The notes under the pieces were generated by a model, which did no database searches, had not been told where the DNA came from, and saw nothing but the letters and a program-made list of their open reading frames with translations. Below are positions 17,623-24,470 of a DNA stretch of 64,000 nt, piece by piece; positions within the stretch are counted from its first letter, which is position 1; each line of letters begins with the position of its first letter. The translations under genes were made by a program, and so were the position numbers. The stretch lies in NCBI GenBank assembly GCA_016928435.1, contig JAFGKT010000080.1, positions 1-64,000 on the forward strand, written 5' to 3'. Source of the DNA: Sedimentisphaerales bacterium (GTDB lineage: Bacteria; Planctomycetota; Phycisphaerae; Sedimentisphaerales; SM23-30).

Positions 17623-18873
17623 TCAGGATATGCGGCGTCTCAGCATGTCTAAGGCTGTATTTACAGCTCTAGTACGAATCATTTTTCTGTCGCCATGAAG
17701 TATATTTTGCGACACTAGCGTTCCCGAACCGTCCGCTAGTCCGATAAAGACAAGTCCGATAGGTTTTTCAGCCGTGCCGCCGGATGGTCCCGCAATGCCC
17801 GTAATACTTAGAGCATAGTCACTTTGGGCGTATTCTCGCGCTTTTTGCGCCAATTGCCTAGCCACCGACTCACTAACCGCCCCATCGCTATCAATCAGCT
17901 CCGAATCGACTCGCAACATACTGATCTTGGCGTCGTTGCTGTAGGTAATCCACCCGCCAAGAAACGCGCTGCTCACACCCGGGATGTCCGTCAATGCGCC
18001 AGCCAACATACCGCCGGTGCATGATTCAGCCGTGGCGAGAGTGGCTCGGCGTTCCATCAAACGCTTAACTACCACCGACGCCAAAGTGTCATCATCAGAA
18101 CCGAAGACTATGTCACCCAGTCTTTGGCGCAATTCCGCTTCAACGGGAGCAATCATTTTTTGTGCTGTTTCTCGGTCGGCCGCTGTGGCGTTGATACGAA
18201 GACTGATAATCCCTCGCGCCACAGTACTATTGACGACCGGATTGCGATGACGGGTCATCATATCGCCCAACATCTCAGCAACCGTTGACTCGCCTTGTCC
18301 GAAACAGCACAATGTCCGACTTACAATTACTTGCTTATCCCTGGTTTTTTCCGCGAGCTTCGTCACCAATGGAAAAACCGTTTCCGTGCATAGCATTCGC
18401 ATTTCAGACGGTACACCAGGCAGAAAAAACGCGTGGGCGGCGCCGATCTCAACCATCATACCGCAGGCTGTACCGATCGGATTATCGATCACTGCGCAAC
18501 CTTTGGGAATCATGGCTTGAATACGATTACGCTGAGCCATGGGTCGCTTAAAACGCGCGAACATATCGGTCATTTTGTCAAGTGTCATCTGATGCAACTC
18601 AAGCTCGGTACCAAGCACCTCCGCCAAAGCATGTCGCGTAAGATCATCATCTGTGGGACCCAATCCGCCGGTAGCAATGATAACATCGACGGTCTTGGCG
18701 AGCCTGGAAAGATGCTCAGCAATATCACTTTGACTATCAGCAAGAGTGATATGCTGACTAACACCGATGCCGATTTGCGCTAATTGCTCACTCAGCCAGG
18801 CGGAATTGGTATCAACCGTCTGGCCCAGAATCAACTCATCACCAATACTAATAATAGCCGCCTGCAAAGCCAT
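17623..18873 (-). CDS. cinA: CinA family protein (nicotinamide mononucleotide amidase)
   Basis: Full-length two-domain CinA. The N-terminal MoaB-like domain starts IISIGDELILGQTVDTNSAW and has the GGLGPTDDDLTR block near residue 75. The C-terminal PncC-type domain carries ATAESCTGGMLAGALTDIPG and FLGGWITYSN, then GIAGPSGGTAEKPIG. PncC domains deamidate nicotinamide mononucleotide in NAD recycling, and the N-terminal domain has been linked to ADP-ribose or NADH-hydrate-type substrates in some bacteria. Length 416 is typical. It lies between the receiver-HD-GYP gene and the YchF-like gene on the minus strand, 45 bases after the latter. Confidence 0.95.
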   Translation of the reverse strand: MALQAAIISIGDELILGQTVDTNSAWLSEQLAQIGIGVSQHITLADSQSDIAEHLSRLAKTVDVIIATGGLGPTDDDLTRHALAEVLGTELELHQMTLDKMTDMFARFKRPMAQRNRIQAMIPKGCAVIDNPIGTACGMMVEIGAAHAFFLPGVPSEMRMLCTETVFPLVTKLAEKTRDKQVIVSRTLCCFGQGESTVAEMLGDMMTRHRNPVVNSTVARGIISLRINATAADRETAQKMIAPVEAELRQRLGDIVFGSDDDTLASVVVKRLMERRATLATAESCTGGMLAGALTDIPGVSSAFLGGWITYSNDAKISMLRVDSELIDSDGAVSESVARQLAQKAREYAQSDYALSITGIAGPSGGTAEKPIGLVFIGLADGSGTLVSQNILHGDRKMIRTRAVNTALDMLRRRIS

Positions 18874-18918
18874 AGCCTTCTCACGAAAAAAGGTACTAAA
18901 ATATTACCCCCCCACTCA

Positions 18919-19989
18919 TTAAACATTGAACCGAAAATTGATGATATCGCCGTCTTGGATAATATAGGTTTTCCCTTCCAATCTTACTTTTCCCGCGGCT
19001 TTGGCGGCTTTCATATCACCAGCGGCAATCAGATCATCATAATGAACGGTTTCAGCGCGAATGAATCCTCTTTGGATATCGCTATGAATTTCGCCGGCCG
19101 CCTCCAAAGCCGGGCACTGAGCGCCAACCGTCCAGGCGCGAACTTCGTCAGGGCCAACCGTCAAAAACGAAATCAACTCCAGAGTTTGATAACACATAAC
19201 AACGAGTGTGTCGCGTGCGATCTGTGTGATGCCCATATCCTGTAGAAACTCGTTTCGTTCCTGTGGATCTAAAGCAGCCAATTCCGCTTCGAGACGAGCG
19301 CACAGGCTTATCACCGGACCACCTGCCTGCTCTTCATTAATGGCGCAAGGCTCTTCGATATCGGATTCACCAACATTAACAACCACCCTAGTAGGCTTTA
19401 GCGTAAGAAAGCCGAAACTTCGGAGCATTTTTTCCTGTTCCGGAGAATCGACCACGTCGCTGATGGGTTTCATGTCTTCGATGGCTTGGGCGCATTTTTC
19501 CAGCAACGGCAGTTCCTTTTTGTCCTGCTCTTGAGTCTTGGAAGGTTTGTTCACCGACACCTTGAGCTTTTCGATACGATTGGTAATCAGTTCGAGATCG
19601 GCCAAGAGTAATTCGGTTCGCAGCTCATCAAGATCAGCCACCGGGTCCACACGATCACGATACGCCGCGACCGAACTGTCTTTGAAACCACATACTACTA
19701 AAAGCAGCATATCGCACTGACGGGCCTCGGCAATAACCCGCCTTGCTTCCTGACGGTGCGATTCATCAACAAAACTCAGGCCGGGAAGATCGAGAAAATC
19801 TATAGTCGCATGGGTCGTCTTCTTGGGATGGTACATTTCAGTGAGTATATCCAGCCGAGTATCCGGGACTTTCACAACGGCCTTGCTCGCGTGCTGTGTA
19901 TCACCCCCCGCGGGCACATGGCCCTCGGTAACGGCTGAGAACAATGTACTCTTTCCCGACTGGGCCAAACCAACTAGCGCTATTTGCAT
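18919..19989 (-). CDS. Divergent YchF-like GTPase/ATPase with TGS domain
   Basis: P-loop protein of the Obg/YchF group. The start MQIALVGLAQSGKSTLFSAV replaces the usual GLPNVGKST Walker A with GLAQSGKST; switch-region block IDFLDLPGLSFVDESH is present. The C-terminal TGS/DUF933 domain is clearly YchF-like: FLTVGPDEVRAWTVG, IHSDIQRGFIRAETV and GKVRLEGKTYIIQDGDIINF. YchF proteins bind ribosomes and hydrolyse ATP. This one is slightly short (356 residues) and may be a lineage-specific paralogue, the canonical ychF being elsewhere (inference). The track start at 20043 was rejected because TTGGAG lies six bases before ATG 19989, exactly at the P-loop strand. Confidence 0.85.
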   Translation of the reverse strand: MQIALVGLAQSGKSTLFSAVTEGHVPAGGDTQHASKAVVKVPDTRLDILTEMYHPKKTTHATIDFLDLPGLSFVDESHRQEARRVIAEARQCDMLLLVVCGFKDSSVAAYRDRVDPVADLDELRTELLLADLELITNRIEKLKVSVNKPSKTQEQDKKELPLLEKCAQAIEDMKPISDVVDSPEQEKMLRSFGFLTLKPTRVVVNVGESDIEEPCAINEEQAGGPVISLCARLEAELAALDPQERNEFLQDMGITQIARDTLVVMCYQTLELISFLTVGPDEVRAWTVGAQCPALEAAGEIHSDIQRGFIRAETVHYDDLIAAGDMKAAKAAGKVRLEGKTYIIQDGDIINFRFNV

Positions 19990-20052
19990 CTTAAACTCCA
20001 AAATAGCTAAATGAACTACCGAAGAACCACGATCAACGGCCAATCAACCAGA

Positions 20053-20110
20053 ATCAGGGAACCGCGTGGATAACTTTGAACAAGATGTTCAAAATTACCC
20101 ACCCTACGAC
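20053..20110 (+). repeat. TCAGGGAACCGCGTGG repeat, copy 1
   Basis: TCAGGGAACCGCGTGGATAA, TTGAACAAGATGTTCAAAA and TTACCCACCCTACG. A second copy at 20300-20353 has GGGTAAAATTGAACAAATTG and TTCAAAATTACCCACTCTAC. In both, the flanks pair around a TTGAACA/TGTTCAA core. Confidence 0.6.
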
Positions 20111-20175
20111 TGATCGGCCTGTGTGAACACACATCATGATTGCCCAAACCGATTCTGTCAAGTTTGAACCCGAAT

Positions 20176-20215
20176 TGTAAGCGTTCACAGTAAAGAGAAC
20201 CACGAATTGACACTA
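20176..20215 (+). repeat. GTAAGCGTTCAC module, copy 3
   Basis: GTAAGCGTTCACAGTAAAGA then GAACCACGAATTGACACTAA. It matches the module after cysD, including the downstream TTGACACTAATA shared with that copy. Confidence 0.6.
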
Positions 20216-20299
20216 ATACTCACTAATAGGAATTTGGTTTGTTTTTTGTAAGTTAGAGGGCAGGTGGGTGACAGTCAGGTATTCCGGGCACAAATTGGT

Positions 20300-20353
20300 C
20301 AGGGAACCGCGTGGGTAAAATTGAACAAATTGTTCAAAATTACCCACTCTACG
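20300..20353 (+). repeat. TCAGGGAACCGCGTGG repeat, copy 2
   Basis: Second copy of the element at 20053, separated by about 190 bases. It differs at a few positions but keeps the inverted repeat. Confidence 0.6.
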
Positions 20354-20366
20354 GCGCTAATACCGC

Positions 20367-20437
20367 GAATATAGCTGCCAGGGGCGAAGGCGGAGGCACA
20401 TGGGGCTTGATCGGGGGTGCAATGGAAGCGGCTGCGA
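20367..20437 (+). repeat. R1 intergenic repeat, copy 4
   Basis: GAATATAGCTGCCAGGGGCG, GGGGCTTGATCGGGGGTGCA and ATGGAAGCGG follow the R1 block order; the closing GTCAGGGA is missing. Confidence 0.5.
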
Positions 20438-20713
20438 AAAGCGGGCAAATAATTTCCCGTTACGTGTAAACAACTTCCCGCTGAACATTCAAATGGGTTT
20501 ATCTATCCACAGCTAAGTTTCGCTGACACCAAAAACCTGATATAGCGGGAAAAACCTAACTCAACTGGGAACTGAATTACCCACATCCATATCAGCAAAC
20601 GAACCATCTACAAGCGACAAATAACCTTTCGCAAAAACTTTTTGTCCTGCAAACCCTTTATTAAAAACCACTTACAAAATACTTCTTTTTTATACAATCC
20701 AAACGGACGTACC

Positions 20714-20728
20714 TGGCACACGCATTGC
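20714..20728 (+). promoter_or_regulatory. Sigma-54 promoter (-24/-12)
   Basis: TGGCACACGCATTGC matches the sigma-54 consensus TGGCAC-N5-TTGC at every conserved position, with GG and GC separated by exactly ten bases. Transcription would start near 20740, about 45 bases before the ATG of the small gene at 20787. A sigma-54 activator gene lies at 24928-26361. Confidence 0.75.
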
Positions 20729-20786
20729 GAATACTATAAAGCAAAGGCAAAGAGGAAAATGTTTTTGAATTATACGGAGTTGGAAA

Positions 20787-21056
20787 ATGTTTTTTGAAGA
20801 ACCATTATCAGGTTCGCAGGTTCGGTTTCGCTTAGCCAGCGCGGCCTGTCCGGATGCCAAAGCGATCGTCGATAAAATAACCGATCAGCTCGATGTAACC
20901 GGCAAGGTACTCTACCTGAGCGATTCCGGGGACCAGAAATCGCACTTTGCGATAGTCGATGTTCCAGGCATTATGTCGCCTGTGGTTGTGCCGGTCGATC
21001 GTGTTCAATTGTGTCACGAGTCTGCCGGAGAAGTAAAGACTGAGACGCAGAAATAA
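20787..21056 (+). CDS. Small hypothetical protein behind a sigma-54 promoter
   Basis: An 89-residue protein I do not recognise. It is soluble, with no signal peptide or membrane segment, and has an alternating strand-helix pattern: SQVRFRLASAA, KAIVDKITDQLDVTGKVLYL, SHFAIVDVPGIMSPVVVPVD. Two cysteines are far apart and form no motif. The ATG has GGAG about eight bases upstream and the reading frame sits directly behind a sigma-54 promoter, which supports it as a real gene. The five-copy RNA array starts 120 bases downstream on the same strand, with no clear terminator between. A PilZ-like small beta domain is conceivable, but the RxxxR...DxSxxG signature is absent. Confidence 0.65.
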   Translation: MFFEEPLSGSQVRFRLASAACPDAKAIVDKITDQLDVTGKVLYLSDSGDQKSHFAIVDVPGIMSPVVVPVDRVQLCHESAGEVKTETQK

Positions 21057-21175
21057 GTAGTGAAGCGGCAAACTAATGCTGCGAAAATTGAAGCATTGCG
21101 AGAGAAGTGAGAGTTAACACGTGAGAAGAGACCGGAGAGAAAGAGAAACCGGGGCATATAACAAACGATCTAATT

Positions 21176-21263
21176 AGCTCTCTCTCTCCCTCCCAGGCTT
21201 GCCAGTTCTCCCCGAATTGATAAGTCTGGGAACTTGAAATCATTCGGTCGAAAGACCGTTATA
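21176..21263 (+). ncRNA. Structured CU-rich RNA element, copy a
   Basis: CUCUCUCUCUCCCUCCC leads into a hairpin: CCCAGGCUU (21192-21200) pairs with AAGUCUGGG (21222-21230), enclosing AGUUC-UCCCC-GAAUU. Then AACUUGA, seven bases, and a second hairpin CGGUC-GAAA-GACCG (21245-21258). No Rfam family was recognised. Confidence 0.6.
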
Positions 21264-21309
21264 TAAATATCGGCGATGTTGAGAGTGTTTGAGACATTAA
21301 TCTAGATTG

Positions 21310-21402
21310 GAGTGCGAAACGCACTTTTTCTTGATTTACACTATTGGGTTTCATAGCGGAAGTGCATATTTTGACGTTCAACACTGCGAAAGTTGACTTG
21401 GA
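21310..21402 (+). repeat. R2 intergenic repeat, copy 3
   Basis: GAGTGCGAAACGCACTTTTT, CTTGATTTACACTATTGGG, AGTGCATATTTTGACGTTCA and ACTGCGAAAGTTGACTTGG. It is the most complete copy and lies between RNA elements a and b. Confidence 0.55.
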
Positions 21403-21492
21403 GAAATATAAGAGAAATTCAGCAATAATATCCTTTGGCGGCAACGTCCTATGTCAAGCATTTCGGAGGAAAAGAGAAGCTGCACAGGACGT

Positions 21493-21580
21493 ATTCTCTC
21501 TCTGAATCCCAGACGAGACACCTTTGTGACAGACTAGATAAGTCTGGGAAACAACGATAAAACGGCTAAGTAAACCGTTC
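21493..21580 (+). ncRNA. Structured CU-rich RNA element, copy b (diverged)
   Basis: UUCUCUCUCUGAAU then CCCAGAC (21508-21514) pairing with GUCUGGG (21542-21548). The inner hairpin and UCCCC loop are lost; the UAGAUAAGUCUGGGAA side is kept. A second hairpin AACGG/CCGUU follows at 21561-21579. Confidence 0.45.
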
Positions 21581-21639
21581 AAAAATAGAATATTAATAAT
21601 CAACATTGATAGTTTTTAAGCCTGAATAAAAATGGAATA

Positions 21640-21732
21640 ATTTTGCTCTCTCTCTCCCTCCCAGACTGACCAGTTCTCCCCGAGCTGATAAGTCTGGGAA
21701 CTTGAGTTCAATCGACCTTGTGGTCGTTAATA
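21640..21732 (+). ncRNA. Structured CU-rich RNA element, copy c
   Basis: CUCUCUCUCUCCCUCCC, then CCCAGACU (21660-21667) with AGUCUGGG (21691-21698), enclosing AGUUC-UCCCC-GAGCU, where one base changes relative to copy a and still pairs. AACUUGA, seven bases, then CGACC-UUGU-GGUCG (21713-21726), whose stem differs from copy a on both sides. Confidence 0.6.
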
Positions 21733-21809
21733 AATAAGTAGGCAAAGGAAGCAACGAAGAGAATCACGGCAAAAAAAGCCTATACTGGTAATTGATAGCG
21801 AGCTTTCAA

Positions 21810-22052
21810 ATGAAGGAATCAATTGCGGTTTGTATAGTAGCGTTGATGTTTCTGACGCTTGGCAGTTCGCTACACGCGAACGCCGCTGATCTTAAAATTG
21901 TATCAAACCATGGTGATCGGTCTTCTGACAGTATTCAGACCGCGGAGTTTAGCACATCAGCTCCCGCAACCATCGCCCTGGTACCAGAGCCGGCAACCAT
22001 AGTTCTACTCGGCTGCGGCGGATTTCTTCTGCTGCCCCGCAAGCAGAACTAA
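21810..22052 (+). CDS. Tiny PEP-CTERM sorting-domain protein
   Basis: An 80-residue exported protein made of little more than sorting signals. The N-terminus MKESIAVCIVALMFLTLGSS with HANAA is a signal peptide, leaving a mature segment of about 30 residues rich in Ser and Thr. The C-terminus VPEPATIVLLGCGGFLLLP plus RKQN is a PEP-CTERM domain, recognised by exosortase and expected to be removed during surface sorting. The track starts at TTG 21792; ATG 21810 places the basic-hydrophobic signal correctly and is preferred, though neither start has a good ribosome site. The gene is flanked by RNA elements c and d. No exosortase gene is in this window. Confidence 0.72.
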   Translation: MKESIAVCIVALMFLTLGSSLHANAADLKIVSNHGDRSSDSIQTAEFSTSAPATIALVPEPATIVLLGCGGFLLLPRKQN

Positions 22053-22184
22053 ACTCTAAAACAGCCGTGAAATCGCCCCAAAGCGAAAAAACCAATAAGG
22101 TACGACCATTTGTAAAACCAATATTGTGGACGACGTAGATTTTAGACTAGACAATTAATAAGGAATACAGGTAAAAGTAAATAG

Positions 22185-22275
22185 AATAATTTGCTCTCTC
22201 TCTCCCTCCCAGGCTTACCGGTTCTCCCCGAATTGATGAGTCTGGGAACTTGAGTGAAACCGGCCTGACCAGCCG
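22185..22275 (+). ncRNA. Structured CU-rich RNA element, copy d
   Basis: CUCUCUCUCUCCCUCCC, CCCAGGCUU (22208-22216) with GAGUCUGGG (22238-22246), inner GGUUC-UCCCC-GAAUU. AACUUGA, seven bases, then CGGC-CUGACCA-GCCG (22261-22275). A conserved AT-rich block AGAATAATTTG precedes the CU tract. Confidence 0.6.
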
Positions 22276-22324
22276 ATCAAACATAGAAGCAAAGTGAGGA
22301 GTTCAGAAGAATCGGTTTCATACC

Positions 22325-22420
22325 GTATTATTTTGCTCTCTCTCTCACTCCCAGGCTTGGGTAGTTCTCCCCGAATTGTCCTGCCTGGGACCTAAAAATG
22401 TCAGCCGTTAAGGCTGCTAA
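22325..22420 (+). ncRNA. Structured CU-rich RNA element, copy e
   Basis: CUCUCUCUCUCACUCCC, CCCAGGC (22350-22356) with GCCUGGG (22383-22389), inner AGUUC-UCCCC-GAAUU unchanged. The second hairpin CAGCC-GUUAA-GGCUG is at 22402-22416. It is the last copy and lies directly before a terminator. Confidence 0.58.
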
Positions 22421-22427
22421 TAGGTCA

Positions 22428-22465
22428 AGGTTGTTGGTCTCTTAAGAGGCTGACAACCTTTTTTT
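22428..22465 (+). terminator. Rho-independent terminator after the RNA array
   Basis: AGGUUGUUGGUCUC and GAGGCUGACAACCU form a 14-pair stem (three G-U pairs) around loop UUAA, followed by seven U. Orientation is plus, so it ends transcription coming from the array and the PEP-CTERM gene. Confidence 0.9.
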
Positions 22466-22609
22466 GTAGGCGTTCATGGTAATGGGACTTGGTTGGTGTT
22501 CTATCACCCTTTAGCTACGCGAAAGGGTGCCACCCGGTACAATCGATTGATTAGGTCAGGGACGGTGGGCATGGGATCATCATCCCTTGGTAAGATTGAG
22601 CTATCATGC

Positions 22610-23440
22610 TCAATTTGAATAGGTATGGACGCTCACAAATATTCGTGCCAGATTGACCCAAAGCAAAGTGACAACAATTACCACGATTCCAAGCAAAGCG
22701 ATAAAACTATTGGCCGCGCGATAACGTTGCTGATAAGCGAAACGGAAGTGAAAATAACCGACATATACCAGCCACGAAGCCAAAGACCAAAGCTCCTTGG
22801 GATCCCATCCCCAATAATCCGCCCAGGCCAATTGCCCCCACCAACTGCCGAGTATCAAACCCAAAGTCAGAAATATAAAACCCGTCGCGATCATCCGATA
22901 CGTGGCCTGCTCGTATTCAAGAGCCGATCGCGTTAGAAAACTCGGCTTCTTATCAGTTGCAATACTGCCATCATCGGCGTCACCAGGCGCCAATCGTTCA
23001 CAGACGGCCTGAACCGCGGCCTTAGCCATGAATATGTAGGCAATCATATATACCATCACATGCGGTATGAACAATGGCGACTGAAGGGCCGGGGGCAGAT
23101 TCTGCGGCTGTGCCGAAAATATAAATCCCGCGGGGAACAAAATTATAACCCCGAGCAAAGCATCCACCGCTTCGCCTGGAACATACAGCACCTTGCGTGA
23201 AAAATAGGACACCGGATAGATCATTCCCAGCCCTAGAAATAATTCAAACAGGTTTTGCAGCGGAATATGACCTACGTGTTGCCAACGGTATAAATAACCC
23301 GCCAAGGCGATGAGAAACCCCGCAAAATAGGTAAAATGACCCGCACGCCAACGTCGTAACAGGCTAAGTGTGAGAGAAAGCAGATACACACTCATCGCGC
23401 CGTAAATAAACAACGCTTGCACGGAATATTTAACAGCCAT
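22610..23440 (-). CDS. ccsA: Cytochrome c assembly protein CcsA (system II)
   Basis: Integral membrane haem-handling protein of the cytochrome c synthetase (system II), working with ResB to attach haem to apocytochromes outside the inner membrane. The tryptophan-rich haem motif is present as WADYWGWDPKELWSLASWL (about residue 210), with conserved His in HVGHIPLQNLFE, HVMVYM and the C-terminal FVSVHTYSN. About eight hydrophobic segments fit the family. GGAGG precedes the ATG, and the gene overlaps the resB end by 11 bases, so the two are coupled. Thioredoxin-like partners and cytochrome genes are not in this window. Confidence 0.92.
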   Translation of the reverse strand: MAVKYSVQALFIYGAMSVYLLSLTLSLLRRWRAGHFTYFAGFLIALAGYLYRWQHVGHIPLQNLFELFLGLGMIYPVSYFSRKVLYVPGEAVDALLGVIILFPAGFIFSAQPQNLPPALQSPLFIPHVMVYMIAYIFMAKAAVQAVCERLAPGDADDGSIATDKKPSFLTRSALEYEQATYRMIATGFIFLTLGLILGSWWGQLAWADYWGWDPKELWSLASWLVYVGYFHFRFAYQQRYRAANSFIALLGIVVIVVTLLWVNLARIFVSVHTYSN

Positions 23441-24470
23441 TTTTCATTCCTCCTCGCAAGCGATAAAGCCGCACGATGAAATGGCCGGAAATACCAACCG
23501 CCAAGAGCCAATACCCCAAATATACAACGCTCCGCCCGCTGTCATTAACGACAGTCAGTACCGTAACAGGCCGATCACCAAGCATATACCAGCTACTTTG
23601 GTACAGACTGTATCCGCTGTATGCCGCGGGGTGATTCACCTCCAGATCGCACGTTTGCAGCGTTTGGCCTTGAGCGTCAGTAAACGAAAGCTCGCTGAAA
23701 TAGTCCCGCACCTCTCGGCTATAGATAAATTGCCAATGGTGTAATGGCCCATGATGCTCCGCGGTACGATCAGCATAAACGTAGAAACGTCGATCCGGAG
23801 CCGAGGGTGATTGCAATATCAATTCCAAGGCCGCGTTTTCGCCCTCACCCGGTGAGTCAATCACAGCAGGCCCCCCCTCTTCCTGTACAACTTGCAGATT
23901 GTCCAAATGGCGCGCAATGCGTATAAGACTGCCGTCAGCAGCCAAGAGAACTTCCCGGCCCTGCTCCGCCGGCACTCGCGCAGTTGCCCCTGCTGGGTCA
24001 ACCACCATCAAATACCCCGGCTCATAGAATTCCCGCCGAAAATCATGCAAGGTAACACTAAACGGTAAATGACCAATAAACCGCCCCTGCCCATAAACCT
24101 CATTGGTCGATTCACCTTCGACAATTATCATCTGGCCGCGCGGAATAGCATCGCACTTGAATAATCGTTGCCGCAGCAGATACCCGCCAGGCGAGGCCCA
24201 AATGCTCGCTAAGATAACCAATATGGGCCCTAAGTGCATCATTAAGAGAAAAGGTCTTCTAACCAATCGCCCAAAAGTGAGCAAGCCCGCCAGAATGACA
24301 ATCACAAAACAAAACCAATAGAACCCCATCGGCAGCGAAGTAAACAATTCGCGAGCCCGCTGAGCCCCTAGAAACGCAGCATAAACCGACAGTACGGCCA
24401 GCAGTCCCACGCAGGCTAAGCACAGCCAAATCAATGTAATTCGGGTTTTGTACGCAACATTTTTCGACAA
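23430..24470 (-). CDS. resB: Cytochrome c biogenesis protein ResB
   Basis: ResB-like partner of CcsA. Three hydrophobic segments near the N-terminus (WLCLACVGLLAVLSVYAAFL, YWFCFVIVILAGLLTFGRLV, LMMHLGPILVILASIW), a roughly 200-residue periplasmic domain and a last segment VVYLGYWLLAVGISGHFIV follow the family topology. LPFSVTLHDFRREFYEPG and LEVNHPAAYSGYSLYQSSWY are typical ResB blocks. At 346 residues it is shorter than many. The start is TTG with AAGGGG eight bases upstream. It is promoter-proximal in a two-gene unit with ccsA; the region upstream is full of tandem repeats. Confidence 0.88.
   Translation of the reverse strand: MSKNVAYKTRITLIWLCLACVGLLAVLSVYAAFLGAQRARELFTSLPMGFYWFCFVIVILAGLLTFGRLVRRPFLLMMHLGPILVILASIWASPGGYLLRQRLFKCDAIPRGQMIIVEGESTNEVYGQGRFIGHLPFSVTLHDFRREFYEPGYLMVVDPAGATARVPAEQGREVLLAADGSLIRIARHLDNLQVVQEEGGPAVIDSPGEGENAALELILQSPSAPDRRFYVYADRTAEHHGPLHHWQFIYSREVRDYFSELSFTDAQGQTLQTCDLEVNHPAAYSGYSLYQSSWYMLGDRPVTVLTVVNDSGRSVVYLGYWLLAVGISGHFIVRLYRLRGGMKNGC

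Larger units (their letters stand above)
19990..20786. other. Repeat-rich intergenic region with a sigma-54 promoter
   Basis: Contains a GTAAGCGTTCAC module (20176), two similar TCAGGGAACCGCGTGG segments each followed by a TTGAACAA-TTGTTCAA type inverted repeat and ACCCAC (20053 and 20300), an R1 copy (20367) and, close to the next gene, a sigma-54 promoter. No gene is seen. Confidence 0.6.
21057..21809. other. Non-coding region holding RNA elements a-c and an R2 copy
   Basis: No gene is visible between the small protein and the PEP-CTERM gene. The region holds three of the five structured elements and one R2 repeat. The 120 bases before element a are purine-rich (GAGAGAAAGAGA) and could pair with its CU tract. 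Confidence 0.6.
22053..22609. other. Non-coding region with RNA elements d and e, terminator and repeats
   Basis: Holds elements d and e, a strong terminator, and after it a GTAGGCGTTCATGG fragment, one CCCTTTAGCTACGCGAAAGG unit (about 22484-22538) and an R1-type end block GGTCAGGGACGGTGGGCATG. No gene is seen. Confidence 0.6.

Noticed and set aside
21176-22420. Possible CRISPR array from evenly worded repeats
   Set aside because: Only five copies, irregular spacing of about 100-550 bases, internal covariation and a gene inside; no cas genes.
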